From contig CALSCQ010000369.1 of assembly GCA_943704525.1 (NCBI GenBank), positions 1 to 55,649 of the forward strand: a stretch of DNA of 55,649 nt. Direction: 5' to 3'. The notes beneath the pieces are model-generated. The model saw only the letters and a list, made by a program, of their open reading frames with translations. It was not told the origin of the DNA and did not search any database. How positions within the stretch are numbered: the stretch's first letter is position 1; every line of letters starts with the position of its first letter. Positions 1 through 9,232 of the stretch are shown here, one piece after another. The stretch comes from Pigoraptor vietnamica (Eukaryota; Opisthokonta; Filasterea). Made by a program: the position numbers and the translations under genes.

Positions 1-3000
1 GGGGGGGGGGAGGGTAAGTGAGGACACGCGACCAGAGTAGCGACCAAAGCAGCAAGTGCGCCCTTCGGGTGACATACCAAGACCACCGGACTCCATGCGG
101 CTCGCAGTGTTGACCGTGTCACCGAAGAGACAGTAGCGGGGCATCTTAAGACCGACGACACCGGCGACCGCGGGGCCTGTTGAGCGCAGAGGGTCAGAAT
201 GTGCAGCAACAACCAAAGCATTCAGGGGAACGGACAGAGGGACGTACCGGAGTGGAGACCAATGCGGAGCTGGAGCTGCGTGTCGGGCATGTGGCGAATC
301 TGGAAGGTGGTGGTGGCCGACAGCAGGTCGAGCGCCATCGAGGCAATCTCGCCAGCGTGGCGGTTGCCGTTGCGGACGGGGAGACCAGAGACGACCATGT
401 ACGCGTCACCGATGGTCTCGACCTTGTAGACGTCGTACGTGTCGATGCGGTCGTCTGCGGAAAGGGCGTGCTCACACACGTTAGCACACACAGTTCCCCA
501 TTACAAGAGCACACACGCAAGTACGTACCGAACGCCGTGTACAGATCGTTGAGGAGGTCGACGACCTGGAGGGGGGTCGACTTGCCCGCAATCACCGTGA
601 AACCGACAATGTCGCTGAAGAAGATGGTCACCTGCGAGCGTAGGGCAGGGTCAGGGTTAGGCGGATGGCAAGGTGACCGCAGTGCCGACCGTATTTGCGG
701 CAGCGGGCGAGCACAAGACGCACCATCTCGAAGCTCTCGGCGCTGATCTTCTGGCCGGCCTTGAGGCTCTCCGCGACCGACCGCGGCAGCATGCGGTACA
801 GCAGCTCGTCCGTCTTGCGCTTCTCGTCGGCAAGCTCTTTCGTGCGCTCCTCGACGAGGCCTTCCAGGTTGTGCGCGTACGCCTCGAGCATCTTGGTCAT
901 CGCGTCCACGACGTTCACGCCGGCATCGGGGTTGATCTCGCGAATGCGGCGCGCAATGTAGGCAAACGAGGGGCGCTTCTCCGGATCGGCGTCGACGCAT
1001 TGCTCGACGAGCTGCGCAAACTTCTTCGGAATTTCGTCGTCGTTGGGGAGGGTCGGGCGGAGGCCCTTCTCGCGGACCTGGTTCACAATGTCCTCGGCAT
1101 CCAACTGCAGGCTGTCAAAGGGCAGCTCGCGCGTCACGAGCTCGGTGAGAATCACGCCATAGCTGTACACGTCGCCCTTCTGCGTGCCGTAGGGCAGCGT
1201 CTTCTCGCCGGCCTGGAGAATCTCGGGGGCGGTCCAGAGCAGGCGGCCGTTGCGCGTCGCCGACGTCTCGTCCTCGTCGCTGCGCAGCTTCTCGGAAATC
1301 CAGCCGAGGCCAAAGTCGGTGACCTTGCAGACCCAGCGCGAGTCCACGACGAGGTTGGCGGACGTGAGGCGGCCGTGGCTGGCGAGGGGCGTCGTGTGGA
1401 GGTACTGCATGCCCTTGGCGGCGTCCGTGGCAAGCGAGTAGCGGAACATCCAGTCGAGCTTGTAGTTGGAGTTCGAGAGCACGTCCTGGAGCGAGCCGCG
1501 CGGGGCATACTCAAAGACGAGGACGCAGTTCGGGGGGTCAAAGCAGGCGCCGATGAAGCCGTTGATGTTTGCGTTGCGGCAGTTGAGCATGCGCACGAGG
1601 CACGCGCGCTCGGGATCGCCGATGAGGTACTCGTGGGTGGTTGGCAAGGGACGCACGGAGACGAGGTTGCCCTTGTACATCGCAATCTTGGTGAACACTG
1701 CGCGCAACCCGAGTGAGCACTCGTCACACGCGCATCACAAGCACGCACCACACACGCAACACACACCCCACACACCAACACTCACACCACACACACATCA
1801 CATGTGCATCACAAAAGCATCACGCACGCGAAAGACACGTTGGCGCACGCACCCTGCTTCCCGACGCCCAGCTCGTCCGTCGACTTCCTGCTGCCGACAC
1901 TGCGCTGCGACGCGAACATCTGGCTGCCGACCTTCGAACCCTTCGAGCCGCCCGCATCGCCCCACGCGCGGATCTGCAGGTCGGCGTAATCGATCTTCCA
2001 CGCCATCATCGCGGCAATCTGAGCCATGCGACGCTTGTAGAGGAACACGCCCGTGATAATCGCGACGATCACCGAGACGCCAATAACCACGGGGACGACG
2101 ATGGGGACAATGTTCGTCTTGGAGCTGACCGTGAACTTGTTGTTGTCGATGTCGCACGCGTCGCCGACCCAGTTCGTGTCGCACTGGCAGACGCCATAGT
2201 CAATGCAGGCGCCGTGCACGCAGCCGCGCGGGCAAATCTTCGGCAGCGCGTCGCTGTTGTAGACGTACTTGATGCGCCCCTCGAGGACCGAAGTCACGTT
2301 CTTCCCTTTGCTGAAGAGGTCCTTCACATAGTCCGTCATCGTCAGATCAATCGTCGGTCCAAAATCGTATGCGCGAATGGTCCCCGTCGCCAAAGCCGTG
2401 TTCTCGTCGCCGCCGAGACGGCTGAAGGCCGTGCAGCACGCCTTGTAGCGCGTGGTGGGGTCGAGGTCCGCCCACGAGCCGTCAGGCTGCAGTACCTCGG
2501 CGCGGAACACGCGCTTGCCGACGGGCTTGCCGGGATCGACCTGGATGCGGATGCCGGACATCTGGAAAAAACGGCCCGTGCCAGACACCGTCGCGACCTG
2601 GTTCGTCACGTTCGTGATGTTGTTGGGTAGGAAGGGGATCTTCGAGACAGAGTTCTGCAGGGCGTCAAAGATCACCGAGCCCGGCGCCTCGAACGTCGAG
2701 ATTGTGTTGCTGAACGGGTGCATCGCCTGGATGTCGCCGAAGGTGATGTTCCCTGGGTGACGGGAGAACAATGTCAGTACAGCGCGTCACGCGAACGACA
2801 GACAAAAGATCGCAACGGCATAGCGCACATGTTGTCGGCGCGCGGCCACACACCGGGGTTCACCGACGCGCGGATGGCGCCGCCGTTGATGAAGGCAATG
2901 GGGCACTGGTCGCCCAGCCGCCACCGCATGGCGTCTGCGATGAAGTTGCCGGCGGTGCACTCGATGAAGCGGCAGTGCTCGCGGAGCCCGTCCAGGTACG

Positions 3001-4607
3001 TCCCCGCCGTCCCAATCACCTGCTTCTGGTACTTCTTCAGCTCATCCACGTACGTGTCGACGAGCGCGGCGGCCTCGGGGTCGTTGTCAAAGCACGCGGG
3101 AGTGTTCGGGTTGCGGCACGAGAGCATGTTCTGGGGTCCGCCGGTGTACGCCGTGAGCTTGCCGTTGGTGAACGTGAGGTTGACATTGCCAACGTACATG
3201 CCGCTCCCGCCGACGGCCACCGCAATTGAAGGAATGCCTGCGCACACGAGAGGGAAGAGGGGGCATGAGACAGCGCACAGACAGCGCCCGCGGGACGACA
3301 CGAGGACTCACCGTTGGGGGGCGTGATCTGGATCGGATAGGGACCCGCGTTGGGCGTGAGGCCGTCAAAGTTGTTCGAGAGGTGCATGTCCGCACCGTTG
3401 CCGTTGAAGATGAAAACGTCCACGTGGTTGACCTGCGAAACAATACGCATTAGTCCCCCGTTGCGGCACGGAGCACAAGTGCACCATTTGTGCGAAGTCG
3501 GCGTACGCGCAGCACCCACCTTGGAAGCAAAACTGGTTGCCGAGCTCAGCGTCGTGATCCAGCCGCCAACGGCGATGATGTTCTCGACGCCCTGGTTCCG
3601 CAGCTGCGTCACGGCGTAGTTGACAGCCGACGTCGGCTCCTTCACGCTCACCGTCACGGCGCCGACCTTGCACGTCGTCTGGTCGCACATTCCTGCAGTT
3701 CCCCAGTCAGTCGGCGCAATCGCACAGTGTTGCACCCATCACACACAAGCACCCACCGAGCTCAACCCATCCGACCACGCCGACCTTCGTGGTGCCGCCC
3801 TCAAAGGTGGGGACGTCGTAGATGGCGTACGGCCGCAGGACGTTCTTGATGGGCCCCGCCGCGGGACCGGTGATGTCGAGGTTCGAAATAACGATGTCGT
3901 ACAGCGCGTCCTTGCCAATGCCGTCCACGTACGTCTGGGGGCCGTGGAGAAAGTCCGAGTTGCCGAGGCTGCGGTAACGAGACAGGCAGGCGGTTGGCAT
4001 GGCTGACGAGAGGCAAAGTGCATGGCGCGCGGCAATGGCAACGGAGGGAGTTTCGCACGAGGGCGACGTTTGCCAATAAGCATTACACTCCAAGGGAAGG
4101 AAATAGCAGAGGGGGAGAGCGGGCAGCGGCAAAGGACGCACCCAATGGCGTTGTACTTGATCATGTTGAAGATGTACTTTGTGGCCTCGCCGTTGAAGCG
4201 CTGGTCAAAGGGGGTGAAGCCAATGGCCTGCCCGCCGTCAATCACAAGCGCACAGCCGTTGCGCTGGTTGCGAACCGTGTCAATGTACGTGCGTTGCCGC
4301 GCAAGACCTGCGACCTCCACCCACGGGCGCACCTGCGAAACGAGGGGAGGCTCGAGTTATTCGTCGTCGCGCCAAAGCAGAAAAGGTCATGAAACCAAGA
4401 CAGAGGAGCAAAAGGCCACAGTGAAAGAGGAGTGCATACCCCGCTGAGGTTTCCATTCGCCTGGCGATATTGCACGTTTGTGAGGTTGTACTGCTGCACG
4501 AAGCCGCGGAGGCTCCCCGTGTGCAGGAGCGTAAACGACGCTTGTCCATGGCACATCGCAAACATGGCGCAGAGGGCCAGCACCGCCACCGCGTGGCGAC
4601 TCTCCAT
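1..4607 (-). CDS. Receptor-type guanylate cyclase with degenerate 5'-nucleotidase ectodomain (3' end beyond window)
   Basis: Single-pass receptor predicted to make cGMP. Exons: 4607-4440, 4332-4142, 3968-3757, 3692-3520, 3432-3312, 3237-2854, 2752-1853, 1697-724, 631-529, 454-248, 176-78, then an intron to the edge; phases agree throughout (1177 aa seen). Order: signal peptide (start MESRHAVAV); CD73/UshA-like 5'-nucleotidase region to about aa 560; one six-Cys EGF module (aa 590-616); TM (aa 630-655); kinase-homology domain (aa 717-962); dimerisation linker; class III cyclase. The kinase part aligns with natriuretic-peptide receptors but has SVR for the ATP lysine and HGR for HRD; TDFG is kept. 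The cyclase keeps both metal Asp ([17 protein letters not shown]) and the Glu/Cys pair for GTP ([16 protein letters not shown]). The nucleotidase has lost nearly all metal ligands (see findings) but keeps the [10 protein letters not shown] and NGGAIR motifs. An earlier in-frame ATG at 4685 would put residues before the signal peptide. Confidence 0.9.
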
Positions 4608-5151
4608 TTTCCGCGCTCCTCCGCAGGAACAGACACCGCAAAGGAGCTTCAAAGGGGAGCGAATGGCGCATTGGTTTGCGCTCATGTTCGCTCTCTTCTA
4701 TATGGGAGAGGCAGGGAGGTGGGAGGCAAGCGACCGATGCAAAGCGACGCCCAATGCCGTTGCCAGGCAGCGGGCGCCGGCGTGTGGCCATTCGTCAGAG
4801 TCAAAATCTAAAAATAATCTGGCTATGGGGGGCAATCTGGGGGCACCGGGGGTGCGTGTCGGTCGCACGGCTTATTCGGCATGTCACAGTGTGACAGTGG
4901 GGAAAACTGCCGACACGGCCAATTTGCGCGCCCGTTGCCTGGACACATTCCCTCTCCTTTTTGTTTGGGTTCCCCTGCATAAACGGCAAGGCACAAGGAG
5001 ATGGCGTAACAAGACGACTGAAACACTAAAGAGGCCTCAAGGGACCACCTCAAGAACGCTAACTCCAGTAAACAACAGCGCACACATGTTCTATAGACAA
5101 CGCGTTTATCCGCAAAAAAAGTTACACAACAGAAGTGCCGAGTACGTGTGC
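4608..5151. other. Intergenic region, 544 bp
   Basis: Lies between the start of the receptor cyclase and the stop of the CD36-like gene, both on the minus strand, so it should hold the cyclase promoter and the CD36-like 3' UTR. It includes a short AT-rich patch near 4800-4820. I see no conserved coding frame or repeat. Confidence 0.6.
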
Positions 5152-8100
5152 TTAGCGGCTGTAGATCGGATTCGCGACCTCAAAGCCGCCGCCGTCCTTC
5201 ATGAACCGCGCCGTCGACTCGGTGCCGCCAAGGCGCTCCTTGCGCGACGAGACGATGAGGAAGACGCCGAGGATGGACATGAGGCCGCCAATGATCGGCA
5301 GCGCAATGAGAATGACGTAGGCGCCCGTCGACGTCTTGTAGATCTGCGTCTTGAACGCGTCGGCCTTCGGGTCGGGAATGTCGGCCCACTCGTTGACCCA
5401 GTAGTACGGGATCGGCGCCCAGAAGTGCGTCGGGCTGACGAAGCCGTTGTACATGTTGTAGTCCGAGAACATGCCGGGGAGGACGCCGACGTTGCCCTGA
5501 AGCTTCTTGCGTGCGTACATCGTCGCGCCCGTAATCGGCTCAATGCCGAGGTACGTGTTGTACGCGTCCTCGCCGTCTTTGGCCAGCTTGGTGACGAGGT
5601 TCGGCCACTGGCGCAGGAGGCGCGAGTCGCCGTAGAGGAAGTACGGCTGCGAAATCCACGAGGGGAAGCCGCGCGAGTCCTCGGTCGTCTGGAGGCCGTC
5701 GTACACGTCGTAAACGCCGTCGAGGAGAATTTTGCCGAAAAACTTGGGGTTGAGGCGGTCGTCCTTCTTGAGAATGTTGCGGTCCGTGACGAACTTGTTC
5801 AGCGTGATGCCCTTGAAGTCGAAGTTGCCCGCGTACAGGAGCGTCAGGTAGCGGTTCGCCTGCGTCACAAAAACGTTGTACGTCGTCACACGCGGCTTCG
5901 TGTACTTGTAGAGAACCTTCGTCTTGTCCGCGGGCATAAACTGCGTCCCGGAGTGGCCCTGGATGCGCAGGTACGAGGGCGAGTCGGGCAGCATGGCCGT
6001 GCCCGGGTAGTACCAGTTCCCAACAAAGCGCCACGTCGGCTCGCCCGTCGACATCGCAACCGTGCGCGTCGACTTGCCGATGCCCGCGTACTCCCAGATC
6101 TTCGAAATGTCCTGCTTGCCCGTGTAGTACGAGTACTCGCTCGCCGACGGCTGCTGGTTGACGAGCGCGTCGTCGCCGCCGTCCGACGGGATGATGCACC
6201 CGCCCTGCTTGTCCAGGCTGAGCGGCTTGTGCGACGCGTCGCGCACAAGCGTCTTGCCCGTGTGGTGCGTGAGGAAGCCCGGCTGGCAGTAGCCCGTCAG
6301 GCCCGTCGCGCCCTCGTAGATGTCGCTCTTCAGACCGCGCGCCCAGTCCGAAACGGGGCGCGTCATGTACAGCCCAAACTCGCGGCCGGGGCCCGAATAG
6401 AGCCAGTCGCGGAGGATCGGCGTAAGGTCCGAGTAGAGATACTGGAACACCATCTTGAGGAACGCGTCGACCTCCGAGTCCGTGGGCTGGTAGCCGGGAA
6501 TGCTGCCGTACGTTGTGAGCGCCTTGTACGTCATGATGATCGTCGCGCGCGCCGTAGCAATGATCGTCGCGTTGCCCCCCGAGGCCTGGAGGGTGGCCCA
6601 GTACTGGCCGATCGCGGGGAGCATCTTGGCCGCGTTGCCGGAGAGCAGCAGCCGATAGACAGAGTACACCTTCTTGAGACCGGAGCCCGTGAAGTCAAAC
6701 GTGGGGTTGCGCAGCGCAAACTCGCACTTGAAAAAGTTGGGCGGGAAGGGGAGGTACCGTACGCCCGCGGGCCGCGACACATTGCGTCCTTGCGCGAGCA
6801 TGCCCTGCACGTTCGGGTCGGCGAGGAAGCCGAGGTTGTACGTCGCGTTGTTGATCGACGTTCCCGTCGCCGCCATCGACGTGGGGTACGTCGTCTTATC
6901 CGTGAGCGCGCCCGTGCCGAGGTGGTACGCAAAAAGACGCGGGACGGAGTAGTCGCCCGGCATGGGCGGCGAGCTCGTCAGCGAAGCCCAGTTGACGGGG
7001 CCGGCGCCGCCGAGGTCCTCGAGCACCTGCGCCTTGAAGTCGTCCGTCAGCGCGGCGCGGAAGGCCTTCTGGATGACCTGGAACGCGACGGTGGCCGCCT
7101 GAAAGCGGGACGGGACGTCCGCGTACCCGTCCGTGAAGTACGTGTCCACAAATTGCGTGCGCTTCGTCGCATTAAAGGCGTTGAGCGTCTGGGGATTGCC
7201 GGAGAAATCGAAATCGGGGTCGGCAAAGAGGGACATCGCCGTGTCCGACAGCTTCTCCGTAATGTCCGGCACAATCGTGAACGGGGCATTGAGGCCCGTG
7301 TTGAAGAGCACGCGCATGGCGACATCGACAAACTTGTTGGCATCGAACGTCGGGTCCTGCGCGAAGACCGACAATGCAACATTGTACAGCCCCGCCGCCA
7401 CGGTAGCGTTGAGCATGAGGCGGTTCTTGCGGATGCGCGTGAGGCAGCAGCCCTGGTTCGTCATGAGGTCGTCGGCGCCGAGCTCGGTCAGGCCGCAAAA
7501 TTGGTACTGCGTGGGTTTCGACTTCGCCGCCTGGCACGCAACGGCCGTCTTCGCAATCCCGGAGCCGACGTAGACGGTCTGCAGCTCCCCCTGACAAGCG
7601 GGAACCCCGAGGTTCGCGGGGATGGCCGGCAGCGAGGCGCCGCATGCGCCAGAGGTAATAATAAGGTCAGTGCGCGCCTTAGCGGCAGGATCGCCCTGGT
7701 TGCCCATATCGGCCAACAGTGCCGGCACAATCTCGTACTGGAACATGGCCGGCGGGAGAGCACTGGGGGCGATAACCGTCATCGCGCCGACGACGAACGT
7801 GGGCAGGTTGTTGAGGAAGAGGCCCTGCGCGAGCGGCATCAGGGACTTGCTGAGCGTGCTGAAGAGGCCGCCAATGATCGGGGGGAGGAAGCGGCCGAGC
7901 GCGACGAAAAAGTCGCCGCCGAACGTCTTGAGGACGGCCTTGACTTTCGGGTCGTTCAGCGTCGGATACCAATACGCCATCATCTCCTTCTTGCAGAAGA
8001 GCGCCTTCTTGTACGCGGCGTCCCACTCGTGCGCGTTGAGGTCCGTCGACGTGCTCGCCAGGTTGTAGCAATTCGACGTCGGCACGACCGCCAGCTTCGG

Positions 8101-8613
8101 GAGGAGCTGCGACTCGAGGAACGTCTGCAAGCCAGCGTACGTCGCGCGCAACGCGGTCGGCGAGAGCTGGGTGATCATCGGGCCGAGAGGGTCGTTCGGG
8201 TCGTCGGGGATCATCTGGCGGAACTCCTTGTACGTGATCGTGTCGACGGCATAGTCCCACTTGACGTTGTAGTACTGGTAGACGAGGCGGTAGCGGTAGG
8301 GCCCGACCTGCTCGAGCTCAATGGGAGCGCCGCCGATCGCCGCATTCTTGTTCGTAATGTTGAACATGTAGACGTCGTTGTACTGGCGCGTGGGGTCATT
8401 CTCGCTGCCCACGATGGGGCGCACCGCCTCGTCGTTCGTGGTCCACTTGAAGTAGCAGTCGTCCGTCATGGACTGCGGGCAGAGCACCTTGTCCGAGACC
8501 GTGTCCTGGACGACCTTCGGCAGGAGAAGGCCGATCACGAGGCCCGCGATGAGCACAATGATGCCAATCACCGTCAGGGCGATGCCCGAGCAGAACTTGG
8601 TGCAGCACGCCAT
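5152..8613 (-). CDS. CD36/LIMP-2 family scavenger receptor, single exon, greatly enlarged ectodomain
   Basis: An uninterrupted 1153-aa frame starting MACCTKFCSG. A first TM (about aa 8-32) and a last TM (aa 1099-1125) flank a luminal domain with CD36 hallmarks: a proximal segment with QVGPYRYRL, YTGKQDISKIWEY near aa 830, and the distal PYFLYGDSRLL and YLGIEPITG blocks. CD36/LIMP-2 proteins are usually about 480 aa. Here the segment between the N-terminal part and the YTGK motif holds roughly 600 extra residues, where the ligand-binding apex sits in CD36. The tail ends ANPIYSR, an NPxY-type endocytic signal. Likely a lysosomal or phagocytic lipid/particle receptor. I chose the ATG just before TM1 because the frame upstream runs into a CA repeat. 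It is the only intronless gene in the window. Confidence 0.9.
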   Translation of the reverse strand: MACCTKFCSGIALTVIGIIVLIAGLVIGLLLPKVVQDTVSDKVLCPQSMTDDCYFKWTTNDEAVRPIVGSENDPTRQYNDVYMFNITNKNAAIGGAPIELEQVGPYRYRLVYQYYNVKWDYAVDTITYKEFRQMIPDDPNDPLGPMITQLSPTALRATYAGLQTFLESQLLPKLAVVPTSNCYNLASTSTDLNAHEWDAAYKKALFCKKEMMAYWYPTLNDPKVKAVLKTFGGDFFVALGRFLPPIIGGLFSTLSKSLMPLAQGLFLNNLPTFVVGAMTVIAPSALPPAMFQYEIVPALLADMGNQGDPAAKARTDLIITSGACGASLPAIPANLGVPACQGELQTVYVGSGIAKTAVACQAAKSKPTQYQFCGLTELGADDLMTNQGCCLTRIRKNRLMLNATVAAGLYNVALSVFAQDPTFDANKFVDVAMRVLFNTGLNAPFTIVPDITEKLSDTAMSLFADPDFDFSGNPQTLNAFNATKRTQFVDTYFTDGYADVPSRFQAATVAFQVIQKAFRAALTDDFKAQVLEDLGGAGPVNWASLTSSPPMPGDYSVPRLFAYHLGTGALTDKTTYPTSMAATGTSINNATYNLGFLADPNVQGMLAQGRNVSRPAGVRYLPFPPNFFKCEFALRNPTFDFTGSGLKKVYSVYRLLLSGNAAKMLPAIGQYWATLQASGGNATIIATARATIIMTYKALTTYGSIPGYQPTDSEVDAFLKMVFQYLYSDLTPILRDWLYSGPGREFGLYMTRPVSDWARGLKSDIYEGATGLTGYCQPGFLTHHTGKTLVRDASHKPLSLDKQGGCIIPSDGGDDALVNQQPSASEYSYYTGKQDISKIWEYAGIGKSTRTVAMSTGEPTWRFVGNWYYPGTAMLPDSPSYLRIQGHSGTQFMPADKTKVLYKYTKPRVTTYNVFVTQANRYLTLLYAGNFDFKGITLNKFVTDRNILKKDDRLNPKFFGKILLDGVYDVYDGLQTTEDSRGFPSWISQPYFLYGDSRLLRQWPNLVTKLAKDGEDAYNTYLGIEPITGATMYARKKLQGNVGVLPGMFSDYNMYNGFVSPTHFWAPIPYYWVNEWADIPDPKADAFKTQIYKTSTGAYVILIALPIIGGLMSILGVFLIVSSRKERLGGTESTARFMKDGGGFEVANPIYSR

Positions 8614-8691
8614 CGTGAGTGCCTGCGCCACGGGTGCGTTGCGTTGTTGAGATAACTTCAAGGAAATTGGCGAAAATGAACGATCGCAACC

Positions 8692-8729
<38 letters not shown>

Positions 8730-9232
8730 GTTTAATCACCGATCCAACACACTCACCGCTGGTGCCCGTCACTACACGCAGCGAAAACACTCCTCTTTGC
8801 CGCGAGCTCACGGCGGTGCGATCCCGCGTTTTCAGCAGCCCAAACCGCACGTCTTGTGTGGCACATGCCGGCGTGCGAGTGCTTGTGGCTTTATTTTCTG
8901 CGTACATTAATAAACGCGATTTGTATGGAATGACTATGGAAGCGATCGCCGTAATAAACGCCACAGTTCGCCCCACCCCCGAAGCAGTAAACAACCAAGG
9001 GGTTTTACAAGAGGCGAGCTTCCATCGGGCGCGCAGACTGGCGAAGACACGGAAAATGGGACGATTTTCGCGCATTCTACAAATCATTTCCTGTGAACAT
9101 GTTACTACAGCCTTCCTGGAATTCAAAGTGGAGTCTCCACTTGCCATGTCACGCACGGAACTTTGATTGCACTGCAATATTACGCGGCGCTAGACAACGC
9201 GAAATTCAAACGCTGGCACTGCGGGCGCAAGT
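8614..9232. other. Intergenic region, 619 bp, with CA tract
   Basis: Holds the presumed promoter and 5' UTR of the CD36-like gene and the 3' flank of the FHA gene. A pure CA tract lies about 80 bp before the ATG (8693-8728). The part from 8880 to 9080 is less GC-rich than the genes. Short open frames here show no recognisable protein signature. Confidence 0.55.
8693..8728. repeat. (CA)n microsatellite
   Basis: About 18 perfect CA units just upstream of the CD36-like start codon, on the side of its presumed 5' UTR or promoter. Confidence 0.95.

Noticed and set aside
1-14. G-run at the left edge as a possible telomere
   Set aside because: Only one G-rich run is present, no repeated unit follows, and it lies in the intron of a gene that continues past the edge.
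4432-8655. A 1407-codon open frame on the plus strand opposite the CD36-like gene
   Set aside because: It is the antisense shadow of a GC-rich coding exon, runs into two unrelated genes, and its product is Arg/Val/Glu/Ala-biased without any domain signature.
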